From NCBI GenBank assembly GCA_964396265.1, contig CAYNEM010000006.1, positions 77,767-141,766 of the forward strand: DNA of 64,000 bases, in the 5' to 3' direction. A model generated the notes under the pieces. It ran no database searches and was not told where the DNA came from. It saw only the letters and a program-made list of their open reading frames with translations. Positions 15,364 through 25,037 of this stretch are shown here, piece by piece (within the stretch, counting starts at the first letter, position 1; every line of letters begins with the position of its first letter). The stretch is from EA-27 sp964396265 (GTDB lineage Archaea > Thermoplasmatota > Thermoplasmata > RBG-16-68-12 > EA-27). Position numbers and translations under genes: made by a program.

Positions 15364-18300
15364 CTATCGCGGCGCCCCCCAATCGTCGGTTTCGTCGACG
15401 GGCTCGGGGTCGGTGGCACTGCCTCGATCGGCCTGGGATCCCGCATCGCCCGGGACGTCGCCGAGATTTGCGGTGTACCTTTTCGCGCGCCCTTTCCTCT
15501 CCACGCGTAGGACCCCCAGCGCTGCCATCCGACTGATGTGGTAGCTGACGGCGGGCTGGCTCACGCCCACATCCTTCGCGAGTTCCTTTTGTGTGAGTCC
15601 CGATGTCCCGCGGATCCTCTGGAGCAGGAGGAGTTCGATGTCCGTGAGCCTGGGCTGCATCTCCGCCACGCGATGCCCGTACGGAGCGTACCGCCGGAAC
15701 CGGCCGTCTCTCCAAGACTTGATTTCTCCTTCCTTTTCAAGGACCCAGAGGTGGTAGGTCAGCGTGCCCATCGCCATCTTGAGGTCCGCGCGGATTGCGG
15801 CGAAGTTCGCGGCAGGGTTTGCCGCCAGGTAGCCCACGACCATGCCGCGCTTCTCGTGGTCCAGGATGTCGCCGTGGGTGAGCCGCGCCCACAACACAGC
15901 GAACGGTACCCAGAACGACCGCCGCAGGTACTCGTACAGCCATGAGATGGAGACCGCGATACTTACGGTCACCGCGAGGACGATCCAGATGAGCGGGAAG
16001 GGAGCGGCGGGCGTCGCCACGATGGTCACGAGGAACGCGCGTTCCACCGCCTGGTTGTTCAGTCGATCCCAAGCGCGGTGGACCACCACATGATCGCCCG
16101 CCGGGAGCGAAAAGCTGACTTCATACGGAATCCAGGACCCGTTGTCCACTTGGTACTCGATGCGGTCGACTCCGCTCCCTGCATCGGAGGCGGACAAGGT
16201 GAACCGAGTGGCCGTCGTGAAGGGGCCTTGGTCGGGCGTGTATGTCGTGGCCGGCGGCGTATTGTCAAGCACGACGCGGAGCACGCCCGCCACGTTATTG
16301 CCTAGGAGGTCCGTCGCTCGGTACTCCAGCGTCCTCGGTCCGTCAGCGCCGACGAGAGTCAACGGCGCCGCGTACGGAGTCCACGCGCCGTCCCCGTCGA
16401 GGCGGTATTCCGTCAGGGCGACACCAACAGGAGTTGCCCCGCCATCCGCCGCCGCGAGCGCAAGCGCAGTGGAGGAGTTCACGAACGTGTCCGCAGCGAC
16501 GAACTTGGGCTCTCCAATCGCGAGGGTCGTCGACGGCGGTGTGTCGTCCACGCGGAGCCGTGCGGAACGCGCCACTTCCCGCGTCCCCGTGTTGTCCTCG
16601 CTGTACCACCCGAGAAGGTGCTCGCCCTCGCTAAGCAGCGAGAACGGGCCCACGTAGTCAATCCACAGCGGGGCGTTGTCGATCCTGTAGCGCGTGAACC
16701 TGATGCCTGTGCCGTTCCTGTCGAGGACCGAGAGGGAAAGGGGAGTGACCGATGTAACGTACGTCTCCGGAGCTGTGTGGTTGGGTTGCCCGATGAGGAG
16801 GGCGGTGATAGGTCCGAAGATCACTTGGATCGTCGCGCACGCTTCGTTGTTCGACTCGTTGAGCTCGTCGATCCCGTCTCCCGAGTCCACGACCACGCAG
16901 ATGTCATGTGCACCGGACGGCCACGCTGTCCATGTCACCGAGGCGCGGCCGGTCCCGCCGAAAGGGCCTATCTGCGGGATTAGCTGGTCCGTCCCAATCG
17001 GGAACCCGCCGGTTGGGGGACCGTCGAAGAAGCGGACGCGGACCGCGGATGCGACGCCAACGCCTTCATTGTGCACGGTCGCTTCGATGATCAGGTCCTC
17101 TCCGGGGTTCACCGCGAGCGGTGGGACGAAGGCGATGTCCGCGGGGACGACGCTTAGGTCGGAAGGCCACACGAACTTCGCTACGAAGGCATCCTTCCAG
17201 TTGTTGACGTCTGCACTTGAGTCATCCAAATCCGTATCCCATGCGCCGAAGGTGGACGGGAAGTTCGACGACTGCGTTTCTCCGGTCACGTACGCATTGC
17301 CCGCGGAATCGAGGGCGATCGACCTCGCGAAGTCGAGGTCACGCCCGCCCAGGTACGTGGAGTAGTCGAGAACGACGCCCCCTGGACCCAGCCTCGTCAC
17401 GAAGCCGTCGCGTGCCCCCCGGTTCTGCGTGGAGTTTGCGTCGGGGGTGGGGGGGAAATCGGCTGAGTTCGTGTCCCCCGCCACGTAGGCGTTCCCCGCG
17501 CGGTCCACCGCAATCCCGTATCCGTAGTCACGCTTAGCGCCCCCGAGAAATGTGGCGTAGAGGAGGGCGGTCCCCGTGGGATCGACCTTCGCCACGAAGG
17601 CGTCGGTTACGCCGTTATGGGTGGTGTCGTTGGCCCCATTCGTAGTGGTGAAATTCGTGACGTCTTCCACCGTGGACCCCGTCACGTAGGCGTTTCCGGC
17701 GCCGTCCACGGCAATCCCCGATCCTTCGTCGAGCCCACTGCCTCCGAGGAACGTGGCGTACACGAGGGAGGTGCCCGCGGGATTCACCATCGCCACGAAC
17801 GCGTCCCCCGGTCCGCCACCGTAGGTCTCTTGGACTACACCGGCAGTGACAGGGAAGAATGATGCCGAATCCACCTGTCCCGTTACGTATGCGTTGCCGC
17901 CCGAGTCGACCGCGATCGAGAGGCCCGAGTCGTTCCCAGACCCGCCTAGATACGTTGCATAGTCCAGTGAGCCGCCAGTGACGTTGAGCTTCGCCACGAA
18001 GGCGTCCGACGCTCCGCCAAGGGTCGTGTCGTTCGCGCCAATTCTCCAGGGGAAGTCATCGGAAGATGTGTCTCCTGTAAGGAACACGCTCCCTCCGGGG
18101 GCCACCGCAACGGAGTTCCCTCCGTCTGCCCCTCTGCCCCCGAGATAGCTTGCATAGAGGAGGGCTGCGCCCGTTGCGTTCAGACTCGCCACGAACGCGT
18201 CCGACGGTCCGCCAAGGGCCGTGTCGTTCGCGTTAGGGGTGAAAGGGAAGTTGTCGGAAGATGTGTTTCCCGTGACATAGACAGCACCTAGGGTGTCAAC

Positions 18301-19389
18301 GGCGATCGACCGCCCGCGGTCTTCGCCGCCGCCGCCGAGATAGGTCATGTAGATGAGGGAACTGAGCGTGCGATCCAGCTTCGCCACGAAGGCGTCGACT
18401 GTTCCATTGAGCGTTTCGTCGAAAGACCCGAGTGTCGCTGTGAAGTTCGCGGACTCGGTCTCCCCCGTCACGTAGGCATTGCCGTCCGCGTCCACAGCGA
18501 TGGCGGTTCCCCCGTCGGCGCCGGGCCCGCCAAGAAACGTAGCGGTGAGGAGAGGGTCGATCACCAAGGGTTTAGAGCCTTCCACCCCTTGGCATCGCAG
18601 GCCGTAGGAACGAGGACCGCGAGGGACGAACGCGCACGGAACGCGATCTGCTCCTTGATATGCGATCGGCGCGGAGTCGGTGAGACTCCCCACGGATGTT
18701 TGGATCCACGCGTTGCCGGCTCCATCAATCTCAATCCCGTCCGCACCATCGTACACCAACGTGATGTCCTCGGGGCTTACGCCCGCAAGGAGGTGGAACT
18801 CGTATTTCACGCCAGTAGGAGTTGCGCGGTAAATGAGATCCACGCCTCGATATAGATCCTCATACACGACCTCGCCGTAACTCCGGACGCCCGTCCGCCA
18901 GAGAGCGGGATCGCTTCCCAGGAAGAAGTGGCTCAGATGGGGGCTGGGTTCCCTCGCCCGCGGGAGTACATCGTTCGCACCTTCGAACAGGAGCTGCAGC
19001 ATCACTCCCCTCGAGTGGGCAGATCCGTGCAGCTGTGCCGTGGGCATCATCGGATGACGTTCGTCTCCCATCGACGATTGCGAAGTCTCGACGACTTTGA
19101 GGAGAACGGAGCTCTCCGCAAATCCCGCTTGGAGATCCCGCGATACGATGTAGAACCGCACATCTCGGTTGTGGATCTGACCTCGGTTTTCTATGAAAGA
19201 TGAAGACACCGGTTCATCGAGAACCCGGTTCGCAACCATCTCCATAGGAACGGACTGCGCTCTGTCCTCAGCGTTCATGTGATCACTGTCTGGCGAGGGG
19301 GCGATTCCGGCGAGGCCCGAAGAGACCGCGAGAAGAAGCGGCCAGAGCCACCACGATTTGTTCCGCGCGTCGAAACCTCGCGTTGGCAT
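15364..19389 (-). CDS. Membrane-anchored seven-blade propeller protein with cytoplasmic tandem winged helices
   Basis: A 1341-residue protein from ATG 19389 (a TTG at 19410 adds seven). A signal peptide (WWLWPLLLAVSSGLAGIAPS) is followed by an N-terminal domain with FIENRGQ typical of SBBP proteins, seven SBBP repeats (YLGG.G.D.G.SIAVD..GNAYVTG), a CARDB-like adhesion domain, and three chitobiase/OmpL47-type sandwiches (YRIDNAPLWIDYVGPFSL and relatives). One membrane helix (about 1131-1155, PLIWIVLAVTVSIAVSISWL) leads to a 186-residue inside tail with two winged helices. These are FAAIRADLKMAMGTLTYHLW..LEKEGEI and LTQKELAKDVGVSQPAVSYH with MAALGVLRVERKGR. This is the architecture of a surface sensor that is itself the transcription factor. 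The ATG is preferred because it puts the signal peptide at the correct distance. Confidence 0.85.
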   Translation of the reverse strand: MPTRGFDARNKSWWLWPLLLAVSSGLAGIAPSPDSDHMNAEDRAQSVPMEMVANRVLDEPVSSSFIENRGQIHNRDVRFYIVSRDLQAGFAESSVLLKVVETSQSSMGDERHPMMPTAQLHGSAHSRGVMLQLLFEGANDVLPRAREPSPHLSHFFLGSDPALWRTGVRSYGEVVYEDLYRGVDLIYRATPTGVKYEFHLLAGVSPEDITLVYDGADGIEIDGAGNAWIQTSVGSLTDSAPIAYQGADRVPCAFVPRGPRSYGLRCQGVEGSKPLVIDPLLTATFLGGPGADGGTAIAVDADGNAYVTGETESANFTATLGSFDETLNGTVDAFVAKLDRTLSSLIYMTYLGGGGEDRGRSIAVDTLGAVYVTGNTSSDNFPFTPNANDTALGGPSDAFVASLNATGAALLYASYLGGRGADGGNSVAVAPGGSVFLTGDTSSDDFPWRIGANDTTLGGASDAFVAKLNVTGGSLDYATYLGGSGNDSGLSIAVDSGGNAYVTGQVDSASFFPVTAGVVQETYGGGPGDAFVAMVNPAGTSLVYATFLGGSGLDEGSGIAVDGAGNAYVTGSTVEDVTNFTTTNGANDTTHNGVTDAFVAKVDPTGTALLYATFLGGAKRDYGYGIAVDRAGNAYVAGDTNSADFPPTPDANSTQNRGARDGFVTRLGPGGVVLDYSTYLGGRDLDFARSIALDSAGNAYVTGETQSSNFPSTFGAWDTDLDDSSADVNNWKDAFVAKFVWPSDLSVVPADIAFVPPLAVNPGEDLIIEATVHNEGVGVASAVRVRFFDGPPTGGFPIGTDQLIPQIGPFGGTGRASVTWTAWPSGAHDICVVVDSGDGIDELNESNNEACATIQVIFGPITALLIGQPNHTAPETYVTSVTPLSLSVLDRNGTGIRFTRYRIDNAPLWIDYVGPFSLLSEGEHLLGWYSEDNTGTREVARSARLRVDDTPPSTTLAIGEPKFVAADTFVNSSTALALAAADGGATPVGVALTEYRLDGDGAWTPYAAPLTLVGADGPRTLEYRATDLLGNNVAGVLRVVLDNTPPATTYTPDQGPFTTATRFTLSASDAGSGVDRIEYQVDNGSWIPYEVSFSLPAGDHVVVHRAWDRLNNQAVERAFLVTIVATPAAPFPLIWIVLAVTVSIAVSISWLYEYLRRSFWVPFAVLWARLTHGDILDHEKRGMVVGYLAANPAANFAAIRADLKMAMGTLTYHLWVLEKEGEIKSWRDGRFRRYAPYGHRVAEMQPRLTDIELLLLQRIRGTSGLTQKELAKDVGVSQPAVSYHISRMAALGVLRVERKGRAKRYTANLGDVPGDAGSQADRGSATDPEPVDETDDWGAPR

Positions 19390-19520
19390 CTCTGACCTAA
19401 GCGAAATCAATCGGCGTCCCCTTGATGTAGTAATTGGAAGGCCATCTTATAGGTCTGCCGAGGGCAAGTCGAAGCCTTGATATGGGGACACTATGATACG
19501 TTCTGTCAGTGGGTGTTGCC

Positions 19521-22178
19521 ATGAAATTCGCGCTGCTATTCGGCGTTGTAGCGATCCTCCTCCTGAGCGTGAACTCCGGCGCTGCGCCCCCGTCCTCTGT
19601 GCTCTCCGGTTGGTCGGTCCCCGTGAATCTCGGCCCTATGATCAACTCAGACAGGGTAGACGGGGGGCCCACACTCTCCGAAGACGGCCTCACTCTCTTC
19701 TTCGGATCACAACGTGCAGGCGGGGCTGGCCTAAACGACATATGGGTCTCTCAACGGGCTCGCCCGGCAGATTCGTGGGGGCCCCCCGCGAATGTCGGCG
19801 CCCCCGTCAACACGGCTTGGTTCGATCAGGCGCCTTCGCTGTCACGCGACGGACACTGGTTGTTCCTCAACAGCAATCGGACGGGGACTTTCGGGCGCAA
19901 TGACTTGTGGGTCTCCCATCGCGATAACGTCACCGACAATTTCGGCTGGCAGACCCCGGTCAATCTCGGCCCTGGAGTCAACACGGCATTCATCGACCAA
20001 GGCGCGAGCTACTTCGAGAACCACTCCGGCGTCCCGTTGCTCTACTTCGGCAGCAACCGGCCAGGAATGGGTGCCTCCGACATCTACGTGAGCGCCCAAC
20101 TGCCCGACGGCTCGTTCGGCCCCGCGGAGCTCGTCGAAGAGCTGAGTTCCCCGTATCAGGACCAGCGGCCGGTCGTTCGCTTCGACGGACTCGAGATGTT
20201 CCTCTTTTCCGACCGACCCGGAACGCTCGGGGATTACGACCTGTGGAGCTCCAGCCGCAGGTCGGTATCCGACCCTTGGACCACCCCGGTGAACCTCGGC
20301 GCACAAGTGAACAGCGATTCACCCGATCAGCAGGGGTGGCTAGCCTCCGACCGCCGGACCCTCTACTTCTCGTCCTCCCGCCCCGGTGGGATCGGAGGGC
20401 TCGACCTCTACGTGACCACTCGGGCCAACCGGCAGCCCAACGCCGGAGGACTTGGTGTGGGGCTTGAAGGCAGCCCCACGACGTTCGATGCTTCCGACTC
20501 ACGCGATTCCGATGGAGACCCGCTCCAGTTCCGTTGGGACTTCACCGCCGACGGGAGGTGGGACACGGGCTGGAACTCAAGCTCAACCGCCATGTACACG
20601 TTCGGCGACGACTGGACGGGGACGGCCCAGGTCCAGGTAACCGACGGTGATCTCACGGACGTCGCGACGGTGGCGGTCGCCGTTCGCAACACTGTGCCGT
20701 CACCCTTCGTCAATGCGGCGACCCAAGAGCACGATCACAACTTGCCGCGAGGTCACTTCTACCCCCTCGACCCGATCACGTTCGATAGCGCCGCGTTAGA
20801 CCCGGGGAGCGACGACCTCTCGTTCGCATGGGAATTCGGGGACGGCACGAGCCTCGCAGGCGGCACGTACTTCAACGACGGCCTTGGGCCGGACCCCCCG
20901 AACTCCCCGGGCGGCACAACCCCGTTCGCCGCGGAAGATCCCGTGCAGCACGCGTACGACCTGCCGGGGGACTACGTCGTCCGCTTGACCGTCCGGGACG
21001 ACGACGACGGGGAGGCGACCGCAGAGTTCCCGATTCACATCACCTCAGCAATGGACCTCAAGCAGGAGGCAATCCAGCGAATCAAGGCGCTCAAGGAGCA
21101 GGCGCTCGACCACGGGGATTCGCGGTTCGTCCGCCACCTCGACGACGCGGAGCGGTCCGTGTGGATGAGCCTCGGCCATGTGGAACCGTTCCGGCCGGGG
21201 GGGATCAACGCGGCGACGGCCGCAGACGTTTCCGTGACGCGGAGCCGCGGCAACCGCGTCGACCTCGTCCTCGGCGCCTCGTGGACGCCGCGACTGAGAG
21301 GCTACGGTTCTCTCCTGGTGGCCTGGGACAACGGCGACGTCACCACCGTGGACTTGCCCGACCGTTGGCCCTGGAGGTCACTTCGCTACCACGGGGACGT
21401 GTGGATCGATGCGTGGAACCAGGACGTTTCGATCCTCTCAAGCCAGAATCGGTGGACGGGACAAGTGACCCTGCGGGTTGCTGTGCGCGACGTCAGCCAC
21501 GGGTTCACCCTCTCCCTCGACGCGGACCCGGTCGCGAGCCTCACGTTCGCGTACAACGTGCGCCCATGGTGGACCGACGGAGTCCATCTCGACCCGACAC
21601 ACGGGCACCGGGTGTTCGACTTCGAGCGGAAGGCGGTGGAGTGCCTCGTCACCTTCACGCAGGATAACGACGACGATGAAGACGAGGACGGGGAGCGTGG
21701 CGGCATTGGCGTCCTCGATGGGGACCACGACCGCGAGGAACGCGGCGGTTGCCGCGACCGGGACCACGACGATGACGACGAGGATGAGGGGGACGACGAT
21801 CGTGGGGACGAGGACGAAGACGGGCACGACGAGGACGACGGGTCGGACGAAGGCGTCCGCACCGTCCACTGCCGCCTCACGTCGCGCCTCTGGACGGACG
21901 CGCAGCGCGCTATCCTGGACGCGGAGTGCGACGCGATCGCGAATCTGCTTGTAAAGGCAGACGAGATCCTTGCCCGCATCGCGCTGGAGGAGGCGAAGGA
22001 GACGCCCGTCCGAGAGCCGCGGAACCAGGGCAGGGTGGACCGCGACATCGGGAGGGCCGAGCGGGCCCTCGTCAGGGGGCGCGCCGCGTGGGACGACTCC
22101 GAGTACGGGGACGCGATCCGGCAGTTCAGGAAGGGGTGGGAGCATGCGCAGCGGGCGATGCGGCTCGCGATGCGTTAG
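19521..22178 (+). CDS. Secreted PD40/TolB-like propeller protein with PKD domains and an acidic loop
   Basis: An 885-residue protein. ATG 19521 is favoured over GTG 19509 because the signal peptide (MKFALLFGVVAILLLSVNSG) starts there. Residues about 30-310 contain WD40-like PD40 repeats (GPTLSEDGLTLFFGSQRAGG, PSLSRDGHWLFLNSNR, LASDRRTLYFSSSRPGG). PKD domains follow (YTFGDDWTGTAQVQVTDGDL, WEFGDGTSLAGG). A region with WDNGDVTTVDLPDRWP precedes a stretch of about 70 residues that is mostly Asp/Glu, lies between Cys residues and recalls the poly-Asp loop of the hydrolase at 12830. The C-terminus is a helical hairpin. There is no membrane anchor, so it is probably secreted or bound to other surface proteins. 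It is divergent from the propeller/winged-helix gene. Confidence 0.8.
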   Translation: MKFALLFGVVAILLLSVNSGAAPPSSVLSGWSVPVNLGPMINSDRVDGGPTLSEDGLTLFFGSQRAGGAGLNDIWVSQRARPADSWGPPANVGAPVNTAWFDQAPSLSRDGHWLFLNSNRTGTFGRNDLWVSHRDNVTDNFGWQTPVNLGPGVNTAFIDQGASYFENHSGVPLLYFGSNRPGMGASDIYVSAQLPDGSFGPAELVEELSSPYQDQRPVVRFDGLEMFLFSDRPGTLGDYDLWSSSRRSVSDPWTTPVNLGAQVNSDSPDQQGWLASDRRTLYFSSSRPGGIGGLDLYVTTRANRQPNAGGLGVGLEGSPTTFDASDSRDSDGDPLQFRWDFTADGRWDTGWNSSSTAMYTFGDDWTGTAQVQVTDGDLTDVATVAVAVRNTVPSPFVNAATQEHDHNLPRGHFYPLDPITFDSAALDPGSDDLSFAWEFGDGTSLAGGTYFNDGLGPDPPNSPGGTTPFAAEDPVQHAYDLPGDYVVRLTVRDDDDGEATAEFPIHITSAMDLKQEAIQRIKALKEQALDHGDSRFVRHLDDAERSVWMSLGHVEPFRPGGINAATAADVSVTRSRGNRVDLVLGASWTPRLRGYGSLLVAWDNGDVTTVDLPDRWPWRSLRYHGDVWIDAWNQDVSILSSQNRWTGQVTLRVAVRDVSHGFTLSLDADPVASLTFAYNVRPWWTDGVHLDPTHGHRVFDFERKAVECLVTFTQDNDDDEDEDGERGGIGVLDGDHDREERGGCRDRDHDDDDEDEGDDDRGDEDEDGHDEDDGSDEGVRTVHCRLTSRLWTDAQRAILDAECDAIANLLVKADEILARIALEEAKETPVREPRNQGRVDRDIGRAERALVRGRAAWDDSEYGDAIRQFRKGWEHAQRAMRLAMR

Positions 22179-22478
22179 CTGCACACCTGCGCACCCGACC
22201 TCATTCCTCCAATTCAGCGGGCGACCGGGTCTCGCCTCGGCACTCGTCCTCACGCCCCGGTAGGACGGAGTCGTTGATTTGTACGGGATCGCTCGTGTGC
22301 GGAAGTAGTCCGTCACGCAGACGCTCGGGCCAAGCAGGATTCTTTCGGGCGGCGATGCTGCTGCCGTTGTCGCACGGGGGCGCGGGGCTGGCGGCGATGA
22401 TCTGATTCGGACTGTAGGTCCGTTCTCGCCCGTGATGACGGGCCAATCTTCTTGGGAACGAACGACAATTCCGGATCC
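22179..22478. other. Intergenic stretch with a small hairpin
   Basis: Three hundred bases without a supportable gene. The only structure noticed is the perfect hairpin GCCCGT-GATG-ACGGGC at 22428-22443, about 35 bases before the Nudix-like start. It could belong to that gene's leader or terminate readthrough from the left. Confidence 0.5.
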
Positions 22479-23015
22479 ATGTCCGGCGAAGGCCCCTTCC
22501 TCTGGCTCTCGAAGAGCGGACCGCCCGCGGGCTTCTGGCAGCTCCCGCCCGGCGGCATGTGCGTATGCGCGTTCCTTTTCGTGAAGAAGGATGGGAAGAT
22601 CCTCCTCGGAAAGTACGCCGATGACCCAATGCTGGAGGAGCTCACGGGACTCGATGCGAGGCGCCGCCAAGTGCACGGGAAGGGCCTCACGATTCCCGCC
22701 ACGCACCTGAAGTTCGGGGAGGATCCGCGGGACGCCGCCAAGCGCGTGGGAGACGACGTCCTCCTTCTCCCCGGCATGCGATACTCGGAGCCGCGCGTGG
22801 AAGTCGACACGTACCCGTCGCGCGACTTTCCGGGAAACATGCATTCGGACCTGTGGTTCCTCGTGGACGCGATGCCGCCAGAAGGGCTCCATCTCCGGGA
22901 GCCGCCCTGGTACGCCGAACTCGGATGGCACGATCCGACGACGGTTCCGCCGGAGGCGTACGCTCGGAGCCACGAGGATGTGGTCGCGCGATGGCAGCAG
23001 CCGCGGCGTGCCTGA
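22479..23015 (+). CDS. Nudix-like hydrolase with a degenerate Nudix box
   Basis: A 178-residue protein from ATG 22479 (TTG 22452 would add nine). The central region CVCAFLFVKKDGKILLGKY is the typical first strand pair of a Nudix fold. HLKFGEDPRDAAKRVGDDVL occupies the place of the Nudix box, but the usual REUxEE core is reduced to a few acidic residues. Metal-dependent pyrophosphohydrolase activity is therefore doubtful, and the protein may bind a nucleotide or substrate instead. A WFLVDAMPPEG strand and a W-rich C-terminus complete the fold. It stands alone. Confidence 0.6.
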   Translation: MSGEGPFLWLSKSGPPAGFWQLPPGGMCVCAFLFVKKDGKILLGKYADDPMLEELTGLDARRRQVHGKGLTIPATHLKFGEDPRDAAKRVGDDVLLLPGMRYSEPRVEVDTYPSRDFPGNMHSDLWFLVDAMPPEGLHLREPPWYAELGWHDPTTVPPEAYARSHEDVVARWQQPRRA

Positions 23016-23183
23016 GCGAGAGCGGACCTGTGCTTAGTTAGGGAGAATATTGGCGGCCACCCTCGGAGGGATCGCTATTCCCGGGTGGGACCTTCCAGAC
23101 TCGATCCATGCGTCGCGACCGAGGCGAACGGTTAAACGCGCTCCATCAATGCCCCCGACTGTCCCAGGTGGGGAGGTGTCCAA

Positions 23184-24557
23184 ATGGGCGAACCAGTGAT
23201 TGCGGAACTGAAAACCCAGGTCCGAGGCGAGGTGATCCTCCCCGGAGAGGAACGCTACGACGAAGCGCGAAAGGTCTACAACGCGCTGATCGACAAGCGG
23301 CCTTCCGTCATCGTCCGGTGCACGGGCGTCGCGGACGTCATCGCGGCCGTGAAGGCGGCCCGCGCGTTGGGAGTCAGCGTCGCCGTCCGCGGAGGCGGCC
23401 ACAGCGTCCCGGGCTTCGGGACCGCGGACGACGCCCTCGTCGTGGACCTGGGTCGAATGAGGGGCATCCGCGTGAACCCCGCTACGAAGACGGTGTCGGC
23501 TGAGGGCGGATGCACGTGGGGCGACTTCAACCACGCGACAGCCGCCTTCGGGTTGGCGACCACGGGCGGCATCATCTCGACGACGGGGATCGCGGGACTC
23601 ACGCTCGGCGGCGGGATCGGCTATCTGACCCGCGGGCTCGGACTGTCGCTCGACAACCTCGTGTCCGCGGACGTCGTGCTCGCGGACGGATCGTTCGTGA
23701 ACGCGAGCGAGAAGAAGCACGCGGATCTGTTCTGGGCGCTTCGCGGCGGCGGAGGGAACTTCGGCGTGGTCACGAACTTCGAGTTCCGCCTGCACCCCGT
23801 CTCCAAGGTCGTCTGGGGGCCGATGTTCTTCGAGGTCGAGGACGCACCCGAGGTCATGAGCGCTTATGACACGTACATCACGAAGGCGCCCCGGCAGCTT
23901 GGAGCGTTCTTCGCGTGGCAGATCGCCCCGCCCCTGCCGTTCATCCCCAAGGACCGCCACGGCGACACGTTCTGCGCCCTCGTCGCGTGCTGGACCGGCG
24001 CGCCGGAGAAAGCGAAGAAGGCGATCGCGCCGCTGCGCGACGCGGCGCCCGTCGTCGCGGAGTCCGTCGGACCGATGCCGTACCCCGCGATCAACAGTGC
24101 ATTCGACGGGCTCGTCCCGCCCGGGATGCAGCACTACTGGAAGGCCGTCTTCGCGAAGGGGCTCCCGGACAAGGCGATCGCGGTCCACGCGAAGCACGGG
24201 CCGAAGATCCCCGTCGTGAACTCCACCATGCACATCTATCCGATCAACGGGGCCGTCCACGATGTCGCGCCGGGCGCGACCGCGTTCGGGCACCGCGACG
24301 CGAAGTACGCGACGGTGATCGCCGGCATGTGGCCCGACCCGGCACAGAACGAGGCGAACACGCGGTGGGTGAAGGAGTACTACCGCGACCTCGCGCCGCA
24401 CGCGGAGGAGGGCGGGTACATCAACTTCGCCGCCGCCGACGACGCGAACCGCGTCCAGGCGAACTTCGGGCGAGGCTACGCGCGGCTGCGAAAGGTGAAG
24501 TCGAAGTACGACGCGAAGAACGCGTTCCGCCACAACCAGAACATCATGCCCGCCTGA
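23184..24557 (+). CDS. FAD-linked oxidase of the berberine-bridge/VAO type
   Basis: A 457-residue protein. The FAD-binding PCMH domain (about 35-210) carries SVAVRGGGHSVPGFG, in which His73 is the expected 8-alpha covalent FAD site, and GIAGLTLGGGIGYLTRGLGL. The second, cysteinyl attachment residue present in many berberine-bridge enzymes is not seen: the segment before GIAGLTLGGG reads IISTT. A substrate domain and the C-terminal BBE motif (RVQANFGRGYARLRKVKSKYD, then NAFRHNQNI) follow. Such enzymes oxidise sugars, alcohols or secondary metabolites with O2. No signal peptide is present, so it acts in the cytoplasm. It is not part of an operon. Confidence 0.9.
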   Translation: MGEPVIAELKTQVRGEVILPGEERYDEARKVYNALIDKRPSVIVRCTGVADVIAAVKAARALGVSVAVRGGGHSVPGFGTADDALVVDLGRMRGIRVNPATKTVSAEGGCTWGDFNHATAAFGLATTGGIISTTGIAGLTLGGGIGYLTRGLGLSLDNLVSADVVLADGSFVNASEKKHADLFWALRGGGGNFGVVTNFEFRLHPVSKVVWGPMFFEVEDAPEVMSAYDTYITKAPRQLGAFFAWQIAPPLPFIPKDRHGDTFCALVACWTGAPEKAKKAIAPLRDAAPVVAESVGPMPYPAINSAFDGLVPPGMQHYWKAVFAKGLPDKAIAVHAKHGPKIPVVNSTMHIYPINGAVHDVAPGATAFGHRDAKYATVIAGMWPDPAQNEANTRWVKEYYRDLAPHAEEGGYINFAAADDANRVQANFGRGYARLRKVKSKYDAKNAFRHNQNIMPA

Positions 24558-24655
24558 TGCTTGTTGCGCGTCTCGAATGACACGGCATTCTGCCGGTCGC
24601 CGACCTGAAGGTGGTTTGGCGGTGAGCAGTAGCTCCCCCAAGGATATGAGAACGG

Positions 24656-25036
24656 TCACCAGCCTTTCGGGGGGCGACCGATCTTCTCCCGAACTCGAAC
24701 CGCCTCTTGAACGAGCGCGCGCAACGCGGGACTCCTCGCTTCGTGCATGCGACGGACCTTCACGTGCTTCAGCCGCTTGCCCGTGCCCTCCAGAAGTTTC
24801 TTCGGGTCGTCGAGATCGACACCGTCGTAGAACCCGAGGTTCACGTGGTCCGCCGCGGGCATGATGTAGACCACCGTGTGATTCTCCTTCGTGTAGGACG
24901 GCATCCCGTACTTCATCTGCTCCGCGAGGTTTGGCGCGATCTTTCTAACCAGCTTGCGAAGCTCCCTGACGAGGGGCTTGAAATCATCTGGCGTGTTCGC
25001 GAAAAACGCGTCGAAGTCGTTCGGCCGCTTCGGCAC
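24656..25036 (-). CDS. DUF1801/YdhG-like protein
   Basis: A 126-residue protein with the DUF1801 pattern: LRKLVRKIAPNLAEQMKYGM, P.Y in PSYTKENHTVVYIMPAADHV, LGFYDGVDL and LLEGTGKRLKHVKV. The family has an iron-chaperone/frataxin-like fold in distant comparisons, but its function is unproven. Its stop lies close to the end of the flavin oxidase, which is convergent. It is one base from the HMG-CoA reductase stop region and therefore probably the second gene of that transcript's neighbourhood but upstream in reading order. Its start at 25036 directly follows the reductase stop at 25038, so the two may be cotranscribed. Confidence 0.8.
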   Translation of the reverse strand: MPKRPNDFDAFFANTPDDFKPLVRELRKLVRKIAPNLAEQMKYGMPSYTKENHTVVYIMPAADHVNLGFYDGVDLDDPKKLLEGTGKRLKHVKVRRMHEARSPALRALVQEAVRVREKIGRPPKGW

Positions 25037-25037
25037 G

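Noticed and set aside
22300..22400. Minus-strand peptide resembling an AARKNP segment of the hydrolase at 12830
   Set aside because: The similarity is limited to a few residues with Cys and AARKNP and has no gene context.
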